DNA of 7,630 nucleotides from Bacillota bacterium (GCA_021848765.1 JAJZTU010000162.1:1-7630), one strand, 5' to 3'. Shown: positions 1 to 5,572, counted from the stretch's first letter. A program made the numbers and translations. The notes: a model not told the origin generated them from the letters alone.

Positions 1-35
1 ATACCCCCTGACATATTGAGTGGTTTTGGGGATTG

Positions 36-71
36 TTGACACCTGATTTCATTTCCCCGTCCCCATATAAT
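36..71 (+). promoter_or_regulatory. Possible promoter for the cytochrome/NrfD operon
   Basis: A perfect TATAAT lies at 66-71. A perfect TTGACA lies at 36-41, but the gap of 24 bases is too long for a normal sigma-A promoter, so the -35 partner is doubtful or the promoter needs an activator. If the -10 is right, the mRNA has a leader of about 130 bases before the GTG at 208. A second TTGACA at 149-154 has no good -10 at 17-18 bases. Nothing else was recognised in 1-207. Confidence 0.3.
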
Positions 72-207
72 GGTACTAACAACAGTAGATAAAAATTATG
101 ATGAGGGGCGATACCTTATCTTCGGGGGTGGGACTAAACCAGGGATAATTGACATGCAAGTAATGCCTGCCGGCAATTAGCAACATTCAAACAATGGAGG
201 TGGAAAA

Positions 208-708
208 GTGGCAGGAAGAACACAAGGTAGGGCAAACCTTTTACAGAAACCGGTTTTTCGGGTGGGACTTATACTCATAGGTGTACTGGTGCTATTTGTA
301 ATCGCCCAGCAGTTATCAATACCGAAATCTTTCGGACAGTATGGTTACTTCCGGGGGGACAATGTCAGTGAATGGGCTTCCCAAGAAGGAAACTATGCTT
401 CCGGTAACCAAGTCTGTGAAAAGTGTCACCAGGTTGTGGTTCAGGGTCTCTCCCAGGGGGAGCATGGAGGGCTGGATTGTCAGTCCTGTCATGGCCCGGC
501 ACTGAAACATGTGCAAAAACCGGCAGCATCGAAACTTAAAGTTGCAGGAACAGCGGAAGTATGCGGTATCTGCCACCGGAAACTGGCCGGAAGGTCAGGA
601 GAGCAAATTCGTACAATTGAACTAGGTATTCATAACGGGGGCGTGGCTTGTATCCGGTGTCACAATGCACACCAGCCATGGGCCCAGTTAGGAGGGAGGA
701 CGAGTTGA
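208..708 (+). CDS. Membrane-anchored tetraheme c-type cytochrome
   Basis: This 166-residue protein starts at GTG 208, behind GGAGGTG at 197-203. Residues 17-35 form one hydrophobic segment, probably an uncleaved anchor with the rest outside the membrane. Four CxxCH heme-binding motifs follow at residues 70-74, 91-95, 119-123 and 148-152. The protein has exactly eight histidines: four in the motifs and four others (86, 101, 142, 155). That is the count needed for four bis-histidine hemes. It is the first gene of a set with a four-cluster ferredoxin and an NrfD protein, so it is likely the cytochrome subunit that exchanges electrons with the ferredoxin, comparable in role to cytochrome subunits of Nrf-, Hmc- or Qrc-type complexes. 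The first heme lacks the CxxCHxM signature of NrfH. The exact family and partner are not determined. Its stop overlaps the next start. Confidence 0.88.
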   Translation: MAGRTQGRANLLQKPVFRVGLILIGVLVLFVIAQQLSIPKSFGQYGYFRGDNVSEWASQEGNYASGNQVCEKCHQVVVQGLSQGEHGGLDCQSCHGPALKHVQKPAASKLKVAGTAEVCGICHRKLAGRSGEQIRTIELGIHNGGVACIRCHNAHQPWAQLGGRTS

Positions 709-1481
709 AGAAGGAATTTACCCGCCGGGACTTTTTAGTCTCTGCCGGCAAAGTAATGGCCACGGGCCTGTTCTTACCGCTTGGTAGTCTGGCGATAGCA
801 CAAAAGACATCTTTTGCCCAGGAGGCAGCAAAAGATATTGCTTGGGAAAAGGTTTGGGAAGGAAAAGAGTGGGGTTTTGTAGTCGACACTTCCAAATGCA
901 TCGGCTGCGCCAGATGTGTGATGGCCTGTAAACAAGAAAACGGCGTTCCTGTGGATAAAGAAGTGTACCGGACCTGGGTGGAGCGCTATGTAGAGAGTGC
1001 CAACGGGCAGATAAATGTCGAGTCTCCTCAGGGTGGCCTGGGGTTTGAACAAGGAGACGAAACATCGGAAAAACAATTCTTTGTGCCAAAACTTTGCAAT
1101 CAATGCCACAATGCTCCCTGTACCCAAGTCTGTCCGGTGGGCGCCACTTACAAGACAGGGGACGGTGTGGTACTGGTAGACAGGAAGCGTTGTGTCGGTT
1201 GCCGCTACTGTATTCAGGCCTGTCCTTACGGCGCCAGGTTCCTTCATCCGGAGTTGAAAGTGGTGGATAAATGTACCTGGTGTTATCACCGGGTTGCGAA
1301 AGGAATGAAGCCTGCCTGCGTCCAGGTTTGTCCCAAGGGAGCCAGAAAGTTTGGTAACCTGAAGGATCCCGAGAGTGAAGTCTCAGTCAGCATAAAAAAG
1401 GAAAAGGTAAGGGTACTAAAACCCGACATGGGGACAGAACCTCATGTATTTTATATAGATTTAGACGAGGTGGTGAAATAA
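705..1481 (+). CDS. Tat-exported ferredoxin-like subunit with four [4Fe-4S] clusters (NrfC/HybA/DmsB type)
   Basis: I place the start at TTG 705, six bases after GGAGGGAGG (691-699), giving 258 residues. An upstream in-frame ATG at 648 would add 19 residues in front of the Tat signal and has no ribosome site. The N-terminus reads TRRDFL at residues 6-11, then a hydrophobic stretch (about 17-31) and a likely cleavage region near residue 38: a twin-arginine signal. Sixteen cysteines form four cluster sets: 65/68/71/75, 131/134/139/143, 163/166/169/173 and 190/193/205/209. This is the arrangement of the electron-transfer subunits of NrfC, HybA and DmsB families. It overlaps the upstream cytochrome gene by four bases (TTGA) and ends directly against the NrfD gene, so the three are translationally coupled. 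Its likely role is to carry electrons between the NrfD quinone site and the tetraheme cytochrome on the outer face of the membrane. Confidence 0.9.
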   Translation: MKKEFTRRDFLVSAGKVMATGLFLPLGSLAIAQKTSFAQEAAKDIAWEKVWEGKEWGFVVDTSKCIGCARCVMACKQENGVPVDKEVYRTWVERYVESANGQINVESPQGGLGFEQGDETSEKQFFVPKLCNQCHNAPCTQVCPVGATYKTGDGVVLVDRKRCVGCRYCIQACPYGARFLHPELKVVDKCTWCYHRVAKGMKPACVQVCPKGARKFGNLKDPESEVSVSIKKEKVRVLKPDMGTEPHVFYIDLDEVVK

Positions 1482-2696
1482 ATGGGCGGCTACGTATTTC
1501 CTAATGAATTGGAGGTAAACTGGGGTTTATTTATCGTGTTGTATCCCTATATCACCGGCCTGGTAGCCGGGGCGTTCATTGCCTCTTCACTGTACCATGT
1601 GTTTGGGAAGGCAGAATTGAAACCGGTATCCAGATTATCCTTGATTAGCGCCCTTGCTTTTTTGATCGTAGCGCCGATGCCCTTGATGTTACACCTGGGG
1701 CAACCTTTCAGAGCATTTAACATTCTCTGGACACCCAACCCTACATCGGCCATGGCCGGTTTCGGCTACATCTACTCCTTTTATATGATTATTGTCCTGC
1801 TGGAAATATGGTTCATGTATCGCAAGGACTTGGTACAGTATGCCGAAACCCGGACCGGTTTTGCCAGGTTAGGATACAACATCCTTACCTTAGGAGCCAA
1901 AGATATTTCCCCGGAGGCTTTGCATACCGATCATAAAATAGTTAGCGCCTTGGCCGTGATTGGTATACCGTCAGCAGCTTTTCTTCACGGTTATGTAGGA
2001 TTTATTTTCGGGGCAATTAAAGCCAATCCCTGGTGGAGTACCCCCCTTATGCCGGTAATTTTCTTTCTCTCGGCCATTGTTTCCGGCATTGCCCTGCTCA
2101 TCCTGATTTATTCTGTAAGCTGCAAGTTACGGGACCGGAAGATTGATTTTGCCTGTCTGATGTCTTTAAACAAGTATCTATGGTTCTTCATTATTTTGGC
2201 TTCCACTCTGGAGATATTGGAAGTGGTGCACAAGGGCTATGAAGGCAAAGAAGAATGGCCCATGATTCGTGGCCTGATTTTTGACACTATCCCCACTACT
2301 TATTTTGGCGTTCAAATGACGCTAGGTGTACTGGTCCCATTTATTCTGCTGCTGCTGGGTCGCTCAGAACGGTTAGCAACCAAAACAAGGGAGCTATTAA
2401 CTGTCGTTTCGGGATTACTGGTGCTTATCGGTGTTTTTGCCATGAGATTTAATGTGGTTATTGGCGGACAGCTGATTTCCAAAAGTTTGGCCGGTTATGC
2501 CAACTTTCACGTAGGACTTATCAACGATGAAGGCATCATACCCACCATGCTGCTGGCGTTCCTTCCAATAGCAATTCTAACGGTTCTGGTACGTATTCTG
2601 CCACCCTGGGTAGGGGATGAACCCGTGGAAGAGGAAATGGAAGAGCACAAGGCTATGCCTAATATCGTGACTTCACAAACTGTAAGCTCAAGATAA
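1482..2696 (+). CDS. NrfD/HybB-family polytopic membrane subunit (quinone-interacting)
   Basis: This 404-residue protein begins at ATG 1482, immediately after the ferredoxin stop, with GAGGTGG (1467-1473) as ribosome site. About nine hydrophobic segments are visible (roughly 15-37, 53-72, 92-114, 153-177, 187-212, 231-250, 270-293, 304-327, 353-374). The opening NWG...YPYITGLVAGAF stretch and the late MRFNVVIGGQ (321-330) are typical of the NrfD/HybB/ActC group. The length also fits the longer HybB-like branch. Members of this family bind quinone in the membrane and form a module with a four-cluster ferredoxin, as in Nrf, Hyb, Qrc and alternative complex III. No molybdopterin subunit is present in the window, so the terminal donor or acceptor may be the adjacent tetraheme cytochrome or a protein encoded elsewhere. 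The C-terminal tail (from about 378) is acidic and polar. The direction of electron flow cannot be told from sequence. Confidence 0.9.
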   Translation: MGGYVFPNELEVNWGLFIVLYPYITGLVAGAFIASSLYHVFGKAELKPVSRLSLISALAFLIVAPMPLMLHLGQPFRAFNILWTPNPTSAMAGFGYIYSFYMIIVLLEIWFMYRKDLVQYAETRTGFARLGYNILTLGAKDISPEALHTDHKIVSALAVIGIPSAAFLHGYVGFIFGAIKANPWWSTPLMPVIFFLSAIVSGIALLILIYSVSCKLRDRKIDFACLMSLNKYLWFFIILASTLEILEVVHKGYEGKEEWPMIRGLIFDTIPTTYFGVQMTLGVLVPFILLLLGRSERLATKTRELLTVVSGLLVLIGVFAMRFNVVIGGQLISKSLAGYANFHVGLINDEGIIPTMLLAFLPIAILTVLVRILPPWVGDEPVEEEMEEHKAMPNIVTSQTVSSR

Positions 2697-2785
2697 TAAC
2701 TTAAGAACTGATTGTAAAAAGTGCAGGGAAGGATTGATACAGTAGCCAGCGGTGACGTTTAAGACCGATATGTGTGGAATGTTGT

Positions 2786-2850
2786 GGGGGGAACTGCCGC
2801 CTGAGTTCTTCGCCAAGACCGGGCGACTCCCCCGGTGGAAATGAAGGGGG
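2786..2850 (+). promoter_or_regulatory. Structured RNA leader with possible ribosome-site sequestration
   Basis: The 138-base gap between the NrfD gene and the next gene can fold into a compact three-way junction. GGGGG 2786-2790 pairs with CCCCC 2829-2833 and encloses two perfect 5-bp hairpins: GAACT/AGTTC (2791-2795 with 2804-2808) and TCGCC/GGCGA (2810-2814 with 2822-2826). The same CCCCC can instead pair with the GGGGG of the next ribosome site (2846-2850) across a 12-base loop, so the two pairings exclude each other. I do not recognise a known riboswitch class. No terminator with a T-run is seen here, so read-through from the upstream genes is likely. The folding is read by eye, and its function is inference. 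Confidence 0.4.
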
Positions 2851-2858
2851 TTATTAAA

Positions 2859-3221
2859 ATGGCTTGGATTCTGATAAACATGGGCCTGGCTGCCGTGTTT
2901 GGATTCTTCCTATCAATTTACTTTTTCTTGTACCGTATGTATTTTCCCAAACCATGGCGCTTACTGGTAGGAAGTATTGTTGGTGTAATTATGGGGTGCT
3001 TAATGGCAGTGATCACTTTGATGACAGTCTGGCCCACGGTGGACTATAGGATGAGTATAGGCGGAATGGGAATCATTGCCATTATGGCCGCGGCAGTACT
3101 CCTGAGTGGGAACAGGACTGTTAAAACTATTAACACTATTAAAACTGAAAAGGAGGAGGTTGAAGGCAATGGGCATGTGGCTGGTTGTCGGATTGATTTT
3201 GACCCTAGCACTGGGTCTTAG
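2859..3221 (+). CDS. Small three-helix membrane protein, paralogue of the next gene
   Basis: I choose ATG 2859, nine bases after AAGGGGG (2844-2850), giving 120 residues. A GTG at 2835 is in frame but lies inside the leader fold. Three hydrophobic segments are visible (about 3-25, 36-57, 65-82), followed by a polar tail with a lysine/glutamate run near 88-101. I do not recognise the family. Residues 34-59 align without gaps to residues 36-61 of the next protein: an arginine, then IVG (40-42), then WP at 58-59. The LSI and R near 18-26 also correspond. The gene follows the NrfD gene on the same strand, so it is likely an accessory membrane subunit of that complex. It overlaps the next gene by 53 bases, long for a bacterial overlap, and its last ~17 codons may be an extended tail. 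Confidence 0.7.
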   Translation: MAWILINMGLAAVFGFFLSIYFFLYRMYFPKPWRLLVGSIVGVIMGCLMAVITLMTVWPTVDYRMSIGGMGIIAIMAAAVLLSGNRTVKTINTIKTEKEEVEGNGHVAGCRIDFDPSTGS

Positions 3222-3510
3222 CATTGGGGAGTTAGTAATTGGCTTCCGCCGGGGGCTTTGGCAGAATATAGTCCGCTATTTCCTGGTAGGCATTGTGGGC
3301 TTAGTCACCTCGGCAGTGAGTATGGTCCTAATTATCATTGCGATTTGGCCTCCCTATAGTTCTTTATCTGTTATTCTACCGTTCGGATTCATCGTGCTGG
3401 TACTAGGAGTCCTGCATTTTGTGAGATCTACTAATGCAGTCGCATTTAATAATGAGGAACCAGAGTATAATTATGTTGAAAGTTTTCAGAATCTTGACAA
3501 GATTATGTGA
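3169..3510 (+). CDS. Small three-helix membrane protein, paralogue of the previous gene
   Basis: The start is ATG 3169, nine bases after GGAGGAGG (3152-3159), giving 113 residues. ATG 3175 is a close alternative. The reading frame is open upstream to 3106 but has no ribosome site there. Hydrophobic segments lie at about 3-24, 37-59 and 66-85. Residues 36-61 match the preceding protein at equal spacing (R, IVG at 42-44, WP at 60-61), pointing to a tandem duplication with strong divergence. The C-terminus (89-113) is polar and acidic, with asparagine and tyrosine. It is the last gene before the terminator at 3537-3571, which closes the rightward operon. The function is unknown; a helper or structural subunit of the NrfD complex is the simplest guess from position. 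Confidence 0.7.
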   Translation: MGMWLVVGLILTLALGLSIGELVIGFRRGLWQNIVRYFLVGIVGLVTSAVSMVLIIIAIWPPYSSLSVILPFGFIVLVLGVLHFVRSTNAVAFNNEEPEYNYVESFQNLDKIM

Positions 3511-3536
3511 ACACATCCGGAACTTAAGAGTTTAGC

Positions 3537-3571
3537 CACAAACCTATGCGCAGCATGGGTTTGTGCTTTTT
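3537..3571 (+). terminator. Intrinsic terminator of the cytochrome/NrfD operon
   Basis: A 13-bp stem (3537-3549 with 3553-3565, one T-G pair) has a GCA loop and is followed by C and five T. It starts 26 bases after the stop of the last operon gene. Confidence 0.88.
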
Positions 3572-3617
3572 AAACGCACCTGTAACCACGGGAAATCTTG
3601 ACCCAAGCTTATTTACG

Positions 3618-3832
3618 ACCGGTCGGATACCTGTCCCGGTGCGGTGCTCTTAGTTCCGTACCAAGTAGCTCTAAGTTGGGTGTGCTAATAAAATCGACCA
3701 ACCTCGACGATGGGGCGTCCATGCCCCCGTCGAGGTTGCCGGCGTCCTGCCGGCAAGGTCGATTTTATTGCACACCTGCACTAAGAGCTACTACGGTACT
3801 CCACCATGAGCACCGCACCGGGACAGGTATCC
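3618..3832 (+). repeat. T-shaped quasi-palindromic element, copy 1
   Basis: The outer stem starts with a 25-bp perfect inverted repeat (3625-3649 with 3808-3832). An imperfect middle stem follows, then a perfect stretch (3687-3699 with 3757-3769, plus GGTGTGC/GCACACC just outside). The top opens into two hairpins. Hairpin a is 3700-3709 with 3728-3737, then 3712-3716 with 3723-3727, loop GTCCAT. Hairpin b is GCCGGC 3738-3743 with 3749-3754, loop GTCCT. The 5' arm carries GCTCTTAG (3646-3653) and GCTCTAAG (3668-3675), while the 3' arm has one CTAAGAGC (3781-3788), so the middle stem can pair in two registers. ACCGGTCG at 3618-3625 is shared with copy 2 beyond the palindrome. The long stem topped by two small palindromes resembles the layout of a parvovirus (AAV) terminal repeat, but no rep-like gene is present. 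I do not know a named family. Confidence 0.85.
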
Positions 3833-3920
3833 TCCCTGACTAAAGGGTTTGTGGGCATTTTCAGAGAGGTAATTCATGAGCAGGCGACGGTGAAGGCTTA
3901 GCTGCTGAAGAATTTGCTCA
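3833..3920. other. Unique spacer between the two palindromic elements
   Basis: This 88-base stretch shows no ORF of note and is not part of the homology between the two elements. A GAGAGG (3863-3868) precedes an ATG that opens only a five-codon frame (MSRRR, stop). I see no transposase remnant, tRNA or terminator in it. Together with 3572-3617 and 4140-4206 it makes up the remaining gene-free sequence of this region, none of which holds anything I can name. Confidence 0.5.
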
Positions 3921-4139
3921 GGTCGTTACCTGACCCGGTGCGGGCGCTCATGGCCCCGGACCATAGTCGCTCTTAGCGCAGGTCTGCAATAGAATCGACC
4001 TTGCCGGCACGGACGCCGGCAACCCTGCTGGGGTCACGGACGACCCATCAGCAGGGTTGGTCGATTCTATTAGCAGACCAAGCTTAGAGCGACTTGGTAC
4101 GGGGCTAAGAGCGCCGAACCGGGTCAGGTAACGACCGGT
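3921..4139 (-). repeat. T-shaped quasi-palindromic element, copy 2 (inverted)
   Basis: Its reverse complement aligns along its whole length with copy 1, at roughly four-fifths identity by eye. Outer arms are 3921-3938 with 4119-4136. The upper stem is 3988-4000 with 4059-4071. On the + strand hairpin b comes first (GCCGGC 4003-4008 with 4015-4020), then hairpin a (4021-4030 with 4049-4058, and 4031-4035 with 4042-4046), the reverse of copy 1. Read on the minus strand, both apical loops are GTCCGT. Many differences from copy 1 are paired: outer-stem T-A to A-T, upper-stem A-T to G-C, GTGTGC/GCACAC to GTCTGC/GCAGAC, and most of hairpin a. The shared 5' flank ACCGGTCG lies at 4132-4139 on the minus strand. 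The elements point at each other across 88 bases, between two convergent operons. Confidence 0.85.
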
Positions 4140-4206
4140 AGCAAGCAATGAATCCCCAGCGACCCCAGAGAAGAATTGCCCGGCATAGACGCGAAAGATC
4201 CGCCTT

Positions 4207-4249
4207 AAAAAGTAGCCAGGGTATTACCTAAACGGCAATACCCTGGCTA
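4207..4249 (-). terminator. Intrinsic terminator of the decaheme cytochrome gene
   Basis: On the minus strand a perfect 13-bp stem (4237-4249 with 4213-4225) with an 11-base loop is followed by C and TTTTT (4211-4207). It begins about 30 bases after the stop of the decaheme gene and lies between that gene and palindrome copy 2. Confidence 0.85.
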
Positions 4250-4279
4250 TACCCCGCGAACAGTGGTTAGATTGTTAAT

Positions 4280-5323
4280 TTAGGACTTTTGCTTACCTTT
4301 TCCCACTTTAGAGGGAACTTCCTGCATTTTAAACTCTTCCCCGCTTTGAGACCAGTGACACTGGTAACAATAGACTTTAGGTACCTTTTCATTGGGAGCC
4401 GGCTGTTCCTTATTATGACATGTTAAGCAGTTCTGTATACCCCGTTCCGCTGCTCTATCCGGGTGAATTGGGAGCATGGATTTTTCATGCATCAGCGGAC
4501 GCTGCAGGTGGCACTTATAGCAAAATTCCTGGGCTCTTGCAAAATCGGCAGCTTTGTCTCCTGTAGAAGGTGAAATGAAAACGGGTAGGTCTGGTGTTGC
4601 GTGGCATTTGGTGCATTCTGTAATAAGGGTCCGTGCAGTTTTGCCGTGTTGTGCCTTCCAGGTCGGTTTGTCATGGGACGGTAAGGTAGGTATGGTAGTA
4701 TGACAGGCGCCGCACCTGCGGGTAACGTTAAGCTGTTTGTGGCATCTAATACAGGTCCACATGCTGGGTTGTATATAGAATTTAGTTGCCACTGTTTTTG
4801 CCACATTCACATTCCAGGCTTGATAGTTACTGAGTTCTCCCTTGGACGTTAAGCCTCTTTCGGAGATTTTAGCGTGTACCACACCGTTATGGCAGGTCAC
4901 GCAGGTTACACCTGCAGAAAGGTGTTTTTCATGAGGGATTTTTAAATCTCCGGAAGGAGAAGTTACCCGGTTCGTTGAGTGGCACTGCTCACAAACGGAA
5001 TTCGGAACAGCGTTGGCAATCCGGATAGGTTTTGAAAAGCTTTGGCTATCGTGCTTGGCCTGGTAATCAGTGGGTTTCCGGTTGTGACACGTAGTACAAG
5101 CTAACTTGCTGTGAGAGGAAACCTGCCAGGTAAAGAATTCGGGTTGCATTTCATGACATCCGGCACATTCGGTTTTCCCAGGCTGATTTTCCGTTTGTTT
5201 GACGGATTCTTTAACGGGTTGTTTGGCGGGATTTGCTATTACAGTGGAACAGCCTACCGTAAAGATAACCATAAACAACAAAATACCGCAGACAGCAAAC
5301 AACCTTTTGAAGTTTTCCCGCAC
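4280..5323 (-). CDS. Decaheme c-type cytochrome with NapC/NrfH-like N-terminus
   Basis: The start is GTG 5323, five bases after AAGGAGGTG (5337-5329), a near-perfect anti-16S match, giving 347 residues. The frame is open to 5503, but that part lies in the promoter and leader. Residues 8-24 are hydrophobic and end in TVGC (22-25), so this is either an uncleaved anchor or an atypical lipoprotein signal. Ten CxxCH motifs begin at residues 53, 76, 111, 141, 191, 204, 237, 268, 299 and 319. The first reads CAGCHEM, the CxxCHxM form in which methionine ligates heme 1 of NrfH. It is followed by W...SSHSKLACTTCH, as in NapC/NirT/NrfH. Besides the ten motif histidines there are nine others (71, 91, 131, 134, 150, 217, 226, 279, 287). 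With Met59 that makes exactly twenty axial ligands. The tail is lysine-rich. Likely role: moving electrons from menaquinol to outside acceptors. It is a single-gene unit. Confidence 0.88.
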   Translation of the reverse strand: MRENFKRLFAVCGILLFMVIFTVGCSTVIANPAKQPVKESVKQTENQPGKTECAGCHEMQPEFFTWQVSSHSKLACTTCHNRKPTDYQAKHDSQSFSKPIRIANAVPNSVCEQCHSTNRVTSPSGDLKIPHEKHLSAGVTCVTCHNGVVHAKISERGLTSKGELSNYQAWNVNVAKTVATKFYIQPSMWTCIRCHKQLNVTRRCGACHTTIPTLPSHDKPTWKAQHGKTARTLITECTKCHATPDLPVFISPSTGDKAADFARAQEFCYKCHLQRPLMHEKSMLPIHPDRAAERGIQNCLTCHNKEQPAPNEKVPKVYCYQCHWSQSGEEFKMQEVPSKVGKGKQKS

Positions 5324-5353
5324 CTTCTCACCTCCTTGTAGGGATATTCCAGG

Positions 5354-5390
5354 CAGGTTATCATGGGTCAAAACAACCCTTGATAACCTG
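5354..5390 (-). promoter_or_regulatory. Inverted repeat in the 5' leader of the decaheme gene
   Basis: Ten perfect base pairs (5354-5363 with 5381-5390) are followed by one mismatch and GGGT/ACCC (5365-5368 with 5376-5379), leaving a 7-base loop. It lies between the predicted -10 (5403-5408) and the ribosome site (5329-5337). There is no T-run after it on the minus strand, so it is not a terminator for this gene. It could be an mRNA-stabilising hairpin or an operator; its GGGTCAA (5365-5371) matches half of the palindrome at 5462-5475. Confidence 0.5.
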
Positions 5391-5402
5391 TTAGGTGCTT
5401 TT

Positions 5403-5408
5403 ATTATA
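5403..5408 (-). promoter_or_regulatory. Predicted -10 box of the decaheme gene
   Basis: The minus strand reads TATAAT here, about 80 bases before the GTG start. No good -35 hexamer lies 16-18 bases upstream, which suggests an activator-dependent promoter. The palindrome at 5462-5475 would be centred at about -70. Confidence 0.45.
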
Positions 5409-5461
5409 GAGTTTTTTCCCTGAAATATCTTCCTGTCATTTGCTATAAATCCAGAGGACAG

Positions 5462-5489
5462 TTGACCCGGGTCAAGTGACATGCTTGAC
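5462..5489. promoter_or_regulatory. Palindromic operator-like site with repeated TTGAC
   Basis: TTGACCCGGGTCAA (5462-5475) is a perfect 14-bp palindrome. It runs directly into a second inverted repeat, GTCAAG (5471-5476) and CTTGAC (5484-5489), so TTGAC occurs three times in alternating orientation within 28 bases. The position upstream of a -10 without a -35 fits an activator or repressor site for the decaheme gene. The binding protein is unknown. Confidence 0.5.
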
Positions 5490-5572
5490 AGGATTAAAAA
5501 CATTTAAGCCGGCGGATCCCCATTAAGAGGGGATTGGGCAGCTTGCTGCTGAAATCCTTACCCCGTTTCAGT

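Noticed and set aside
149..154. TTGACA as -35 of a promoter near the first gene
   Set aside because: No acceptable -10 lies 16-18 bases downstream; the TATAAT at 66-71 is the better candidate.
774..1289. Minus-strand frame of 171 codons inside the ferredoxin gene
   Set aside because: Antisense shadow of a gene with four complete cluster motifs; no ribosome site.
2740..2835. Match to a known riboswitch such as cobalamin, Moco, c-di-GMP or group II intron domains
   Set aside because: I could not find the conserved core bases of any of these; only the simple junction and the competing C-run are supported.
3598..3843. An 81-codon frame over palindrome copy 1 (+) whose translation resembles the frame at 4148-3948 (-)
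   Set aside because: The similarity comes from the nucleotide homology of the two elements. There is no ribosome site, the changes follow base pairing rather than codons, and a one-base difference in the hairpin b loop shifts the frame so that the two peptides diverge there.
3618..4139. CRISPR array, insertion sequence or tRNA-like cluster
   Set aside because: There are only two units, no regular spacers, no transposase or remnant, and neither cloverleaf nor CCA features. The repeat is an inverted pair of foldback elements.
3948..4148. A 66-codon minus-strand frame over palindrome copy 2
   Set aside because: Same reason: open frame inside a palindrome, no ribosome site, not frame-conserved with copy 1.
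5111..5423. Plus-strand frames over the start and leader of the decaheme gene
   Set aside because: They lie opposite a clear CDS, its ribosome site and its leader hairpin, and have no start signals of their own.
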